DNA of 64,000 bases from Myrica gale (GCA_963930655.1 OZ005609.1:18115001-18179000), one strand, 5' to 3'. Positions 44,608 to 56,565 are shown, counted from the stretch's first letter. Notes: generated by a model from the letters alone, not told the origin. Numbers and translations are program-made.

Positions 44608-47600
44608 TCTTTTTTTTTTATTCTGAGCAAGCGTTTTATTCAAATAAACAAAAGTTCAAGGAGGATCAAACGAATCCACCAAATAAACAGAAAGCGGTAC
44701 AAGAGAAATAGATAAACAGCCAAAACGAAAACAACGAGCAACCCAATAGGCTAAGAGGTGCGCCATAGAATTTTGACGTCTACAGGTCAAAGCACCTTCC
44801 ACTTTGCATGTAATTCCAAAAGCCACTTAATTCGAGAGATAGTATCTGCCACAGGACCAACCGCAGGCAGTTGATCATAAACAGCACGGAAAATGAGTTG
44901 AGTAACTTTCAAAAACAACCTGAACCAAACGAGTATCATGGGCAAACTGGCAGGCCATTAAACAAGCACGAGCTTCCGCTAGCAGGGGATTATCAGTGAC
45001 AGCATGGTCACTCCAGGCAAAATGAATAAAGCCATCAGTAGCTCTGCAAACAGCAGCAAGAAAAGCCGAATTTCCTCTAAAAATGTTCGGAAGTCCTACG
45101 CCGAAGGCTTCTTATCATATCCAAAGGGTCTGGAATAGTACCAGAGTGCACTAGCTGGTTCCGGGCATACCAAACAGTATCAAAGAAAAGAGCAACCTGA
45201 AGAGGAAGGTCTCTTCCTCTAGGGACGGAATAGAGCAGAATCTCTTTAGGACAAATAAGCAAGGAAAGCCATGCATTAATATTAAGATGGTGAAAATGAC
45301 GAGTATCAAGGGGCCAACTTCTGTCCAAAGAAAGGTAGTAAAACAACACCTAATAAAGAGTTGTTCAATGGTTTCAGCTTCTTGCAAACAAAGAGAACAG
45401 AGAAAGAAGTCCTCATCCACACGGTCAGAAAGGAAGGAAAGCTGACCCCGAACAGGGAATGCACGAGCCGATAACTTCCAGAGAAAGAGACGAAGACGGG
45501 CCTAGATTTTAAGAGACCACAAGGATTTCCAAGCGAAGGGCAGGGCCAAAACAACAGGAGAGGGAGTAAATCTCTCAAACTGGTTTGAAAGGTAAGCTGA
45601 CTTAATTGAGAAGGAACTAGAATTCTCAGGCTTCCAGAATACCGAGTCCTGAAGAACACAATCCAGCACAACAATAGATAGAATACAATCCACACAGGAA
45701 GGATGGAACAAAGAGTTCAAAAGAGGCCTATTCCAACACCTCAACAGGGGGTCCACAAGGTCAAAGACTTTACAGTGAGAATTAAAATCAATGAAAGGAT
45801 GTAGGGGAATAGCTTTAAAGGATGAAAGACCTGGGATCCAAGGATCAATCCAGGTATTTGTGGTCCTACCACCACGCACCAAAAAAAGCAAGTCTTTAGA
45901 AACAAAAGGGCGAGTTTCAAAAATACCTTGCCAGAGCCAAGATGCATTAGGCGACTCACCGCATCAAGGAAAGGTACATTCTTCAAATATTTAGTCGTAA
46001 GGGATTTAACCCAAAGAGCATCGGGTTTAGTAACAATCAATCATCCCAACATAGCTATAAGGGCCTTATTCACATCATGCAACCTACGGACACCAAGACC
46101 CCCCAAATCTCTAGGCTTACAAACAGGGACCAAGCCAGAGGAGTAAGATTCCAACGCTGCCACGAAAACCTAGTGCCTCTCTTCTCTAACCTCTCTGCAG
46201 TCCCCTCACCTAGCGGCCTCCAGGAGGAAGGTGGAAGATTTGGTTCCCACCTTCCTCCTGCCCTCTTCTCCCCTTTCCTCCCCCTCTTTTCCTTTTTCCT
46301 CATCTTTCTCCCTGGTTTGACTGGCTGGAGCTTTTTCTTTTGGGTTTCCTTTCAGGTGGCACACAAGCGGCTGACAGCGGTCTCCTGCAATCGTTGGCTG
46401 ACAAGCGCCCCATGACCGATCTCAGACGGCCCCGATCTACGCAAAGATCATCTTCTGGCGTGATGAAGACGGTGCGTGTAGACTTACACACCTCTTGCGG
46501 TTCCCGTGGATCTCACGCGCCGAGTCTTCTGGTCGACACTATCGGTTCCTCTGCTTCCCGTGACGTGCTACTCTCCCCAGGACCGATCAATGCGGCTCCT
46601 GCTCTTCCCCCTTGGCTGTGGACCTTCTCCTACCTCCACCATGCGACGTTCCTACCACCAACAGCTCCTGTTCAGATCTGGCCATTGTTTACTTGTCTTT
46701 GTCTGCTGCTTATTTCAGCTTACCGCCCGTTTGGGCTTATCCGCCCTTATGGGCTTACCTGCCGTGTGGTTGTGTCTGTGTGTAGTTTTTACAGCTGGTA
46801 TTTGCATTTGAAGTATTCTAAGGGAGCAGGATCGATGCTACGTTCGTCTTTCCTTCAGCGGCAGTCGCCATTGTCTTGTGTAGTAGTTGTTACTTTTTAT
46901 GGGTTTTTGCACCCATTTCTTGTGGGTCTCCCCACTTCCTTTGAGGACCTTGAGTCCTCGTTTATAGGCTACGGTCCCCTAGACTTGTTGCTGACCCTTT
47001 GGGTCCTTTCCGTTGTAAGTTTTCAGCTGTAATTTTCTATACTATGAATAAAATATGTCTTGATTAAAAAAAAAAAGATTCCAACGCTGCCCATCAAAAC
47101 CGCAGATTTTTTAAAAAAATACCATCTATCTCTTTGCACCAGCCTTTCGGAAGGTAGAGATAGAATAAGAGGGCAACGCCATAGCCATTGTTCTAATAAG
47201 ATTCAATTTGCCAGCTTGCGAGAGACATCTGGCTTTCCAACCTTGAATTTTCTTCAGCACCTTATCTTTAATATCAGAAAAAGCAGCCTTCCTAGGACAT
47301 GGAAATTGGAGTGGAAGACCAAGATGCTTACCACCATTACAGTCGCGATGGAGACCAAGGAGGCAGCAGATGGAAGAGCTGCGACAGTGAGCAGTGTTGG
47401 GGCTAAAAATAATACTTGAGTTGGCAAAATTAATAAGCTGATCGGACCAAGAGGAGTATTGTTGGAGACTGGTGGATACTGGAGGCATCAAGCTAATTCT
47501 GATCATCTGCAAACATTAAGTGCGAGATGAAAGGGGCCCTTCGACTAATTTTGATACCTTTCAGCAACTGGGCAGATTCAGCCTGCAATAGCAACTTGGT

Positions 47601-48080
47601 GAGAACCTCAGAGCAGAGGATAAATAAGAAGAGAGAAATTGGGTCTCCTTGGCGAAGGCTGTGCTGAGGAGAGAAAAAGCCAAAGGTGCTTCCATTCAAA
47701 AGAATGGAATGAGATAGTAGAAACACATTGTTGGATAAGTTGGACCCAAGTTTCTGAGAACCCATAACAACGCAAAACATGAAAGAGAAAACTCCATTCG
47801 ATACGGTTCGTACGCTTTTTCCATGTCAATACGAAGCACCATGAGACCTTCCCAACCTTGCTTATGCTTGATGGTGTGGAGTAATTTATGCGTGAGAATA
47901 GAATTCGCCCAGGCTAAGCCACGACAGTTCCAGTGGAAGAGGCTCATTAAGAGGGAGGAGGGGACACGGCAAGGCCCGCCTCGTCTCCTCAATTTCCAGA
48001 TGATTCTCAGGCACATTCTCCAGTTCAAGCTGCTTAAAACCCTTTCGGATCCAATGTTCAGAGCAATTACCAATTTGAGC
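44608..48080 (-). pseudogene. L1-type LINE ORF2, internally deleted and interrupted
   Basis: On the minus strand the order is: a start MSLFHWNCRGLA (endonuclease N-terminus, about 47950), directly followed by RT sequence (LLHTIKHKQGWEGLMVLRID), so the endonuclease is deleted. Then come GSTFGFFSPQHSLRQGDP and a FADD catalytic motif (about 47520), and thumb motifs (ARCLSQAGKLNLIRTMAMAL). A retroposon is inserted at 46162-47074. Beyond it are GGRTTNTWIDPWIPGLSSFK and the zf-RVT CSLCLQEAETIEQLF. Last comes an RNase H-like end (AVTDNPLLAEARACLMACQF, about 44950-45010). A T-run at 44609-44619 is its poly(A). Many frameshifts; it lies just beyond the ASCH gene, antisense to it. Confidence 0.85.
46162..47074 (+). 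mobile_element. Non-autonomous retroposon inside the LINE
   Basis: A perfect 17-bp target duplication AAGATTCCAACGCTGCC (46145-46161 and 47075-47091), a 3' A-run and AATAAA show target-primed insertion. The 5' part is C/T-rich like a LINE leader. A frame of 230 codons (46340-47032) is open but hydrophobic and without a recognised domain; it may be chance. It is probably an internally deleted LINE (leader joined to 3' region), or an unknown retroposed transcript. Confidence 0.8.
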
Positions 48081-48164
48081 TGATCCGATCAGAATATATA
48101 GTTTGATTTCACGTTTATTGCCCATTAAAATTCATTATTTTCTTGTCTGATCTGGTGTGGGAGC

Positions 48165-48420
48165 AATAAGGGTTGCTTAAAAAGGTTAGAGAGGCCGGTA
48201 CCCCACTAGGCTCTCCAACATCCATCATCCATACAAAACACTTTTGATCACAATTTAGGAAAGCAGCTTAGAACTTCGGAAGACTTTCAAATGCTTTTGG
48301 AAGTTTTTCAAGTCATGTCCGGTTGACCGACGACGGAAGAGACGCTCCGTATCAGAGCGACAGATATACCATTGCCGAATTTGTTGTTTTATTCAACCAC
48401 CCAATTATCCCAAACCTTTT
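48165..48420 (+). repeat. Duplicated segment, left half of copy 1
   Basis: Matches 60150-60400: shared phrases are GAAGACTTTCAAATGCTT, CTGGAAGT/TTGGAAGT, GGTTGACCGACGA versus GATTGACCAACGA, and TCAACCACCCAA followed by ATCCCAAA. Confidence 0.7.
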
Positions 48421-49127
48421 AATTTCTTGTTTAATTATAATAAATAGATCACGCCAGATATTCCTAGTTATAGAGCCGCTGGAAGGATAAGGTGTCCGTG
48501 AAGAAAATCTGGATAAGCCACATGATTAATCTCTTTAGATAAATAAGTGGCTAAAAATTCGGGACAATATTTAATTTTAGGTTGTTTGAATTATTATTAT
48601 CTTTTCATAATAAGAGTGTAGTTACATTTTCATAGTAGGACTCCTTGTTGATTTCTTAATTAGTCTAAGTAATTTTCCTATAAAAGGAGATATTGAAGAT
48701 TAATAGAATTATCGATCAATTTGCTATTATTAACGTATGTTGAACTTAGGAGGCCCAATTTTCCTCTAAACGAATCACTATAGGAGGACTTAGAACCCCT
48801 TGAAGTGTTCTGGATATTAAAGATAGGGAAGTCACACAAGGGGACTATAAGGCACAATTTCCATCAATAAGCATGTCAAGCGTTCTACAACTATAAGGCA
48901 CTTAACAGTCCCTTTCCATCATTCCACAAAATGTTTACATTTTCTTTTCGGCTTAATTGCAATAGGGTTATATAAGTTCTTGTAATTTTGACTTATGACA
49001 AATTAGTACTTCCCGTTTCAATGTCGACAAAATATTTCTGAATTACGACCTAAACTGAAACCACAAGATTAATTTATCATGTTGTTTTAGGGATTTTACT
49101 ACAGGATTAGATACTCGATCCTTTGAG
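48421..49127. other. AT-rich unassigned DNA
   Basis: No gene seen. A CGGCTTAATTGCAATAGG phrase near 48950 could start an old transposon end. Confidence 0.4.
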
Positions 49128-49132
49128 AGGAG

Positions 49133-50179
49133 GGCAGTGGCGGAACCAGGATTGAATTTGAAGGGGGGGTCAACTCTTAAGGCGAAATAACAATTTTTTT
49201 TCCTACGTAATGCAAAAAAGCGTCTTAGAGTTAAAATTACAGACTAAAAACATTAAAAATATTGAAATACAAGTAACGTACTAATTGTTGAGATTGAGAG
49301 GTAACAATTGGATCCTACAGGTTTGCATCTTCTGAAAACTTTGCAAAATGGCTAAGGTCAATATAAACGCTGCAATTCAATATTCATTTTTCATTGTAGC
49401 AGCTGTGTTTCATGACCATCAGAGGCTTTTTTGTGGTGCTGCAACTCTTAAGCTAGACCAATTAGATCCAGTTGTAGCTAAGGGTGAAGCAACACTGTTT
49501 TGTATCTCGGAGGCTTATAAGAAAGGGTAAATCTAATATCCTTTTGGAGGGAGACTCGTCTGTAATAATATAAGCGATTAACTTGTTCCCAAGACGTGTG
49601 GAGTGAAAAATTCATGAGATTATTTGTGCTATTCAGAAAGAAAAGTTTTGATTTATCAATAAAGAGTTCTCATTGTGATTTAAAAACAAAAATAAATAAA
49701 TGAAAATTTGATGCAAAAATAAAATAAAATAAAACTTGAAGTGAATAGAGAAGTTGATAGATAATTTTGACACTCATACACCACCTAAATATCTCATTTA
49801 GATGTGAGAGTCAAAAATAGGTTGAGAATATGCACAAATTGTATACAATTAATGAAAATCTGATGCAAAAAATAAAATAAAACTTGCAGAGAATAGAGAA
49901 GTTGATAGATACTTGACAACATAAATAAAGTGAGCAAATTTTCACTTGGAAATAAAAGAACAACAAGTAGTAGTGATTTCATTTGCAAACCTGTAAACAT
50001 TTTCCTTAAAAAAATTTCCTCCCTCTTACATGAAACAAAACCGCCCAAATTTCCCCCTCTACTCTTACAATACTCTTGGACTGGGCTTTAAGGGGGGCCG
50101 GCCTGACAGATTAGTTAAAAAAAATCAAACGTTTTTACATTGGCCCTGCCTGGTTGGCCCCCCTAGAATTCGCCAATGC
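49133..50179. mobile_element. Short inverted-repeat element with RNase H relic
   Basis: Ends GGCAGTGGCGGAACCAGG and (inverted) GCATTGGCGAATTCTAGG are similar, and AGGAG (49128-49132 and 50180-50184) flanks them. Inside, a direct repeat with AGAATAGAGAAGTTGATAGATA occurs at about 49706-49765 and 49852-49910. The superfamily is not clear. Confidence 0.45.
49300..49640 (+). pseudogene. RNase H-like (RVT_3) fragment
   Basis: From 49348 the frame reads MAKVNINAAI, then AAVFHDHQRLFCGAATLK and GEATLFCISEAYKKG to a stop at 49530. The next frame adds NILLEGDSSVII. This is the usual RVT_3 layout (N-x-D-A ... AE-A ... LEGDS), with the first aspartate changed to asparagine. Such domains occur in LINE ORF2 ends and plant RNase H-like families. 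It is a partial relic. Confidence 0.6.
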
Positions 50180-50329
50180 AGGAGTAATTAGTGCCACTTG
50201 AACCACGGTCTGTGGAAATTATTATATATATTTTTTCCTTTGAAAGGATTATTTGCACGAGAGAATACAAGGTTTATTAAACCCTTGCATGTTAGCTTGA
50301 AATAAATGAGAAATTAAGTGTTAGGGCGT

Positions 50330-50680
50330 TTTCAGATATTTGGCAACCACATGAAAATAAGGTGAAAGTACAAAAGTTAAACTACATACAAAATAACCGA
50401 AATGCTCCAAGAAAAAATTGCAAAAAATATTAAAAATTCATTAAAAAATAAAGTACTATATATAAATAAAAATAATATTTTTTAAATAAAAAGTTTGAAA
50501 CTCTATTTCCTTAATTAATTTATTTATTTTATAATTTTTTCTTGGCGTGATATTTCGGACAATTCACATAACTTTCCGTGTGACTTAGAGGTCAAATTGA
50601 ATGGAAGACGATGATTGATTATTTTTGAAATATATGAGGCATAATAAAATATTTTGAAAGTTGAGAGGGGTTATAAAACA
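50330..50680. mobile_element. MULE-type MITE, copy 3 (degraded ends)
   Basis: The centre matches copies 1 and 2 (CCGAAATGCTCCAAGAAAAA, then AAAATATTAAAAATTCATTA, and inverted CTTGGCGTGATATTTCGG). The outer inverted repeats are decayed, so borders are approximate and no target duplication is seen. Confidence 0.6.
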
Positions 50681-50989
50681 ACCAAATGAGGGAAATTAAT
50701 TGAATATATTAGTTCCAAGGTTCCATTATAATTTCAGTTCATTTGATTTTGATAATAACCAACTGTATGTTATTTTCGAAAGATATTTAATCCATAGCAC
50801 ATATTAAATTTTGTATGTTAATAAATAAATCATTAAGTTTGTCAAACATTACAAAATATTTTAAAAGAATTATATTTTTCCTGAAAATGTTTTAATGAGA
50901 AAAATTTTACAGTTTTAAATCTAAACAGACTAGCCGGTCGTAGTGATCTTTCAGATGGTTCATACTACTGCTTAGTCCAAATAAAAAAA

Positions 50990-51290
50990 TGACATTTAGT
51001 GACCATTTTTTTGTGACAACGAATTTCTTCACGAGGAAAAGTAGAGTTATTGTGTGAGGTAATTTGAATTTCGTTGCCAAATCTTTAATTTTCGTGACGA
51101 AATTGTACTTTTGTAAATGGTTAATAGCGTCACTAGAAGAAAGTAGATTTCTTGTGAAGAACTTTTTGATCACAAAAAGTAAATATTCTTCACGAGCTTC
51201 TCCCTAGAAGCCCGTCACGAAAGATTTTTTATGACGAAAATAATTTTTGTTATGAAAAGGATTTTGTGACGAAATGTTAGTCGCAAAATG
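50990..51290. repeat. CGTCACGAAA-type inverted motifs
   Basis: TTCGTGACGAAATT, CCCGTCACGAAAG, TTTGTGACGAAATG and CTTCACGAG recur in both orientations. This looks like decayed subterminal repeats of a CACTA or similar element; no terminus is found. Confidence 0.4.
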
Positions 51291-51299
51291 ATGTTGAGA

Positions 51300-51888
51300 A
51301 CATCCCAAAATACACGATTGGTTGTCCACATTTACGATTGATCATCCAAGAGGAGACAATTGTGCGATTGTGAGAAGAGACGGTCGCTCGATCCATTGTA
51401 ATGTACGAATGTCTACAAATTGGATGATCGATCTTTCATCCTGACGTTTGATTGATGGTGAAGGATGATTGGATAGTGGACATTGTTCGATTGTCCTTCT
51501 TGGATGTTTACTCAATGGTGTGTACGATGAGATGTCAGACAATAGATGCCCAACCTGTTATAGCTATAAAATTGTGTAATTAAAGTGAACTGAATTGTTT
51601 ATGGTAATTCGAGGTTACCAGGCCTCCTTTTGATATTCTGTAATTGAGAAGATGATTCCCCCTTTTGATTGAATGATAGCATACATAAATAGGTCAGGTG
51701 ATAACTGACCACTACACAACGTGAGCATTGCTCAGAAAACATGAACTGAAACAACTGACTCAAACGGGCTGAAATAACTATCCATGAACCACTCGGCTCA
51801 CTTACAAAGACTCAGTCAACGAAATAGAAATAATTAAAGACTACAGTGAAACGACATAACTTAACTAAAATAAAACGACACAACACCA
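51300..51888. other. Unassigned, possibly LTR of the adjoining chromovirus
   Basis: CGATTG phrases recur at 51315-51500. On the minus strand AAAAGGGGGAATC (about 51655-51667) resembles a polypurine tract downstream of the chromodomain. No LTR pair is present. Confidence 0.35.
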
Positions 51889-53335
51889 TTAGAAAACCTT
51901 GTCCTCGAGATTAGGGTAGTGCCTCTTTAGGGTTTCTAAGTTTTCCCATGTAGCATCCTCCTCGAGGGCGCCACTCCACTGCACCAAGACGTCGACTCCA
52001 GCCACATTCCCTTTCCTTTTTATTCTCCGTTGCAAGATCCTCTCGGGATCAAGTTCCAAGGATCCTTCGGCAGTGATACTTGGTAAGTTTGCACATACTT
52101 GTCTTCCTTCTTCTAGCTTTCTTTTAAGGCATGAAATATGAAATACGGGGTAGATTTTGGCTTCGGGGGGTAGATCTAGCTCATACGCCACTTGACCTAC
52201 CTTTCGAACAACTTTAAACAACATGTAATACCTTGGTGCGATCTTCACGTTCCTTCGCATCGATACGGTCATTTTCCAGTATGACCTTAACCGGAGGTAA
52301 ACAAAATCATCGATTTCAACCTCTTGGCTCTGTCTTTTTTTTATCGGCAAAATATTTCATTTTAGCTTGTACATCCTGCAGGTTTTCCTTGATGAGCTTG
52401 GCTATAAACTCGCAGTTCTTCATCGACCGCTTGAACCTTGATAGCTCCCGAATCGTATGGTAACATTCGAGGAGGAGGCTGGCCATAGACAACATCGAAA
52501 GGGGATACCTTTGTTGATGTATGGACTGAGGTATTGTAAGAATACTCAGCTAAAGGTGGCTTCTTAACCCAGTCTTTTGGTCTGTCACTTGAGAAGCACC
52601 TGAGATAACACTCGAACACTTTGTTCATGGATTCTATTTGTCCATCCGTTTGAGAATGATAGGTTGTACTGAGTAACAGATCCGTTCCAGATAACTTGAA
52701 CATTTCTCTCCAAAAATTGCTAGTGAACACAAGATCTCGATCACTTACTACGGTTAGTGGTAAACCATGTAATTTAAAAACATTGTCCATGAACACCCTG
52801 ATCACAGTTAGAGCTGTGTAGGGATGAGTATTAGGCATAAAGTGAGAATATTTACTTAACATGTCTACTACCACAAAGATTACTGTCTTGCCTCCTGCAG
52901 GAGGTAATCCTTCAATAAAGTTCATGTTGATGTCTTCCCAATTTTTGGTAGGAATGGAAAAAGGTTGGAGCAACCCCGAAGGGAGGAGGGCTTCAACCTT
53001 GCTTCTCTAGCATACATCACACTCTCTGATGTGTGTCTGAACATCACTCCTTAGGCCAGGCCAGTAAAACTTCTTTTTGATTCTTGCTTGTGTTTTCTGT
53101 ACTCCCATGTGGCCTCCTAATGGACTGCAGTGGAATTGAGGCAGAATCTGCTGCTGGAAGAGCACCAATGACCCAAGATGTAGCCTACCCTTGTAAAAGA
53201 GTAGTTCATTCCGGAGTTGGTAATGAGATTGGTCCAGGTCTCCATGATGGTAGTGGCTACTCAGCTGCTGCAACATGGGGTCATGTTGGCAAGCTTTGTT
53301 TAACTCTTGCATCCACTGTGCTTGGACCATGCTGA
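51889..53335 (-). pseudogene. Ty3/gypsy chromovirus pol, integrase to chromodomain
   Basis: On the minus strand from 53330: zinc-finger part HMGVQKTQARIKKKFYWPG and ECDVC with an in-frame stop at the next codon (usually CQRSK). The catalytic core follows (MNFIEGLPPAGGKTVIFVVV, VVSDRDLVFTSNFWREMFKL, STTYHSQTDGQIESMNKVFE), so the first D, second D and E of DDE can be placed. After a frameshift near 52390 come a GPY-like region (APRYYMLFKVVRKVGQVAYE) and a C-terminal chromodomain (VDVLVQWSGALEEDATWE), ending at 51889. Gag, protease, RT and RNase H are missing. The chromodomain places it in the chromoviruses. Confidence 0.88.
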
Positions 53336-53540
53336 CTGCATGGATTTGGATTGGGTGCTATTTGGGTTTCTGGTTGGATATGGCTGTGGAGGATGGGTTT
53401 GTGCTGTAATTTTTGATAGTTGGATTGGAGTTGATAATTTTTGGTTAGTCTGTTTTTATGGATGGTGTTTGGGTACTGTTTGGGTTGTGCTCTCTGGGTA
53501 ATATACCCTAGAGAGTTTATCAGTCATTGCATTATTTTTC
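53336..53540. other. GT-rich joint between chromovirus pol and an LTR fragment
   Basis: Plus-strand TGGGTTTGTGC/GGATGGTGTTTGGG phrases; no gene seen. It may be element linker or unrelated host DNA. Confidence 0.35.
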
Positions 53541-53775
53541 CCACTCTTATAGTCGACCGCTTGAACAGCCGGTCGACCTCCTCAACTTAAGCATGATCCG
53601 ATTCTTTTAAAAACAAGGTTTTTGACCACTTTTAAACACCCAATTTTGAAGACATACTTCCCATAAGTATATGAAGGTTTGGAGGTTTGATTGAGATATT
53701 TTGAAACCTATAAAAACATTTTAATCTTTCAAACAAAAACCTTAAAACGGTTTAGAACGCAAATGGAGAAGGATC
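53541..53775 (-). repeat. Truncated copia C-family LTR
   Basis: Colinear with 24425-24625: AGTCGACC and GGTCGACC sites at 53551 and 53571 (20 bp apart), then CCTCAACTTAAGCATGATCC and the TATGAAGGTTTG block. Confidence 0.7.
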
Positions 53776-54120
53776 CCATATTAAGGATTTTATATTAAAG
53801 TATTATAAAAAGGAGTCAGAATTTTAAGAAATAAATTTAAAGATCTGAATTTAACCACTTAGTTGATAAGATGAGACAAATAGAAGTTAACTCAACTATT
53901 AGATTTAGTTTTCTAAATCTTCACCCTTTCTTATATCATCTTATAATGGGAATCCGGATCCAACGCAAGTGACCATCCCCAACCGCCATCTCTCCTACCC
54001 AAAAAGTCATCCTTTCTACAGTGGAAAGATCCCAAGAAGAAGTTTGCATATAGTTAGAATGGTTGTGGGATGTCATCTCATCACCTTCTCTTCCTCCTCG
54101 ATGGACATAAGGACTCGAGG
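53776..54120. other. Unassigned DNA upstream of a possible small gene
   Basis: No coding sequence recognised; it may contain promoter sequence for the frame at 54221. Confidence 0.35.
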
Positions 54121-54248
54121 TATATATATATATATATATGCCAAGAGAGGTTTTTTTTTAGGACATTCACCACTTTTTCTCTAAGATCTGAAGAGACCAA
54201 AACAGAGAGAGCGAACTTGAATGTCGGAGGCTAACCCTAAGGGGAAGT

Positions 54249-55344
54249 TGTTAGGACCACGGTCTAGGCCACCATAACAATGTTAATTCCCGCCAAGTGA
54301 ATCGAACCCGATCACCCCAATCGATCATCCTAAACCGTTATCTGTAACACACGAGCTGTTTAAATAGGATCTAATACTCAAAATGAAGAACACTCGAGAT
54401 GTTTATTGATGAACAAGAAGAACGTGGTTAAGGGTTAATTAGTTCAAAGACCACAAGAACAAAGAACAATCCTGATCAAGGGTTACTTAGCCTAAGAACG
54501 AGTACCCAAACTAGGTTATTAGCCTAGAATGAATCCCAAATGACAAGGTTATTAGCCTTGACACCGATTTAGCATGCCTATGCTTGGCCAAATCCCACCC
54601 CAAAAGCACTCAGGCTGTCCAAGACTCTACTATTCTGAATATCTAACACTAATGCTCCTAAGGGTGTTTATATAGACATCCTTAGGAGCTTACAAACCCT
54701 AATTGACTCCAATCAAATCCCAATCACAATCAAATCTAAATCAAATCACTTGAATCAAGGAGATTTGATATTACATGTCTAATTCAACCTAAACATAAAG
54801 GAAAAAAATCTTATAGAGTTTAGGAAAGAATCCCTAAATCTAGAAGATATGATTTATTCAATCACAACAAGAAAATAAACTAATCTCTAAGATACCTCCA
54901 TGAATGTCGGGATCTCGCCGTCGTCCACGGCGGCGCCTCCCTTCCCACCTAGCACCTATAGGGGGTGGTGGCTGCCGATGGTAGCCATCCTGTGTCATGA
55001 TACTCCTTTGTCTGCTGGCCCGTTGCTGCTGCTTGGCTTGGCCGGTTGCCAAGTACTTGCTGTGGCACCGCGTTATGGCAAGACCATGTGCTGTCATGGC
55101 ATGTCTGCGGCAGGCTGGCTGGCATGCCAGGTATGGGCGTTGATGCGGCGCCATGCCTTGTCATGGGCGCTGAGCGCTTAGCTTGCGCACGTGCGCGCTG
55201 ATGCCATGGCATGGCTGTGGTGCGGTCACCGCGCACGCTGTGGGCTTGTCAATGGTGCCTATAGGTGCTACTCGTGACTCATCTCGGCACATATCCTCCC
55301 ACACATGACTGTCACGGCCCATGTCGTCATTGGGGACCCTTTCA
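54249..55344 (-). repeat. 3' LTR of the short LTR element
   Basis: About 1.1 kb. The stretch 54900-55260 is unusually GC-rich, with GCCATGGCATGGC-type phrases. Closely similar to the 5' LTR. Confidence 0.85.
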
Positions 55345-55349
55345 TTCCC

Positions 55350-56334
55350 CCTTCCATAAAGAGTACCCTGACCCCAAGGGTAAACTTTAAAATTTTTGAG
55401 GCCATGTCATCATCACCCTCCAAAACCATCTCCTCACTAGGTAGCCCATCCGGATTCCAAGAAATAACTCTACTGCCCAGGGTGAACTTCATAGTCCTCC
55501 CACCATATTCAAGTATGGTTTTGTCAATGCTCTTCCCACCAAGCATCACCTAGAACCACATTTCAACTCATCCAAGGAAAGCACATATGAGTCAACAATT
55601 ATTTGCATACCTTGGACATCACTGGGGACAGCCTTCACTATTTTCTCACCTCCCATCATCTCATCGTTGGCAAGCTTTACTTCCAAGGTGTTTACCTCCT
55701 CTCCATGCGAACCTGCCTTAGAAGCTAGTTGGGTGTTGATGAAGTTGTGGGTAGATCTACTATCCACCAACATCTTGATCTCGCACTCGCCTATCGGAGC
55801 CACAATTGTCACGGTTGATGATTTCCCAATGTCAGTCATGTCATTAAAACTTAGCTCACTATCACTAGTGCACTCTTCATCCCTATCTTCCGTCTTTGCA
55901 TGATCAACACCATGGTTGGACTCCTCACGTAGCCACCTCTCGACTACCTCATGCTTCTTCTCCACATGTCTGCCCATTCTAGGTGGTGGTCGCCGTCTAG
56001 GCTCTTAACTTGTGGACTCGGATAAGTGAGGGTCTCTCCCCTCCGTGAGCTGAACATCCCCCCTCCTACTATTCTTCATCTTTGCGGCTTGTGCACGGTT
56101 GCCCCCTCTTGGCCCTCCACCGAGTCTAGCCAACGCCGCTTGTAGATCTTGTCTCATTCCTTCCAACACTCTCCTATGCTTCTCGGTGGCCATGGTAACT
56201 CTGGCTATGGCTCCTTGCATGTGAGCCATGGTTGTGCTTGTCTCAACCATCATGTCTTTTAGCCATAGAGTAGACGTCTCCAAGGAATCGAACCGGTCTT
56301 GAATGGAAATAAGAGAACTTGATATCGCCTCCAT
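55350..56334 (-). pseudogene. gag N-terminus and retropepsin of the short LTR element
   Basis: From 56334 the frame reads MEAISSSLISIQDRFDSLET, a helical segment and a basic stretch (GGGPRGGNRAQAAK), then a TAA at about 56007. The same frame resumes MGRHVEKKHEVVERWLREE and reaches the protease: KMLVDSRSTHNFINTQLA, with the active-site aspartate but arginine for the usual glycine in D-S/T-G. A frameshift follows near 55550, and the next part (TMKFTLGSRVISWNPDG) runs to the polypurine tract. RT, RNase H and integrase are absent. Layout fits Ty3/gypsy (protease right after gag). Confidence 0.75.
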
Positions 56335-56354
56335 TGCAATACTTGGCTACAACA

Positions 56355-56565
56355 ACAAGTCCAACCTTGGGTTCTCTCCAAAATGAAGATCGAACCTCTC
56401 CCTTCAAAAATCTTGGTACGAACAACTTTCGACCTTGGGTTCTCTTCAAAAGAAGATCGAACCCCTCCCCGACTCATGAAATTAGTAAAAACAAACAAAT
56501 TCCAACCTTGGGTCCTCTCCAAAATGAAGATCGAACCCCTCCTCAAGTATGAACTCCAACAAGAA
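56355..56565. repeat. Tandem ~75-bp repeats in the element leader
   Basis: CCAACCTTGGGTTCTCTCC followed by AAGATCGAACC and a CCCTCC block recurs three times (about 56362, 56430 and 56504) between the primer site and gag. The complement is open in more than one frame, but I treat that as a by-product of the repeat. Confidence 0.8.

Noticed and set aside
46340-47032. A host gene of 230 codons
   Set aside because: It lies wholly within a retroposon bounded by a 17-bp target repeat, has no domain and no introns; kept only as a finding.
47886-48125. A separate small gene before the LINE
   Set aside because: The reading continues into the ORF2 start of the LINE and has no domain of its own.
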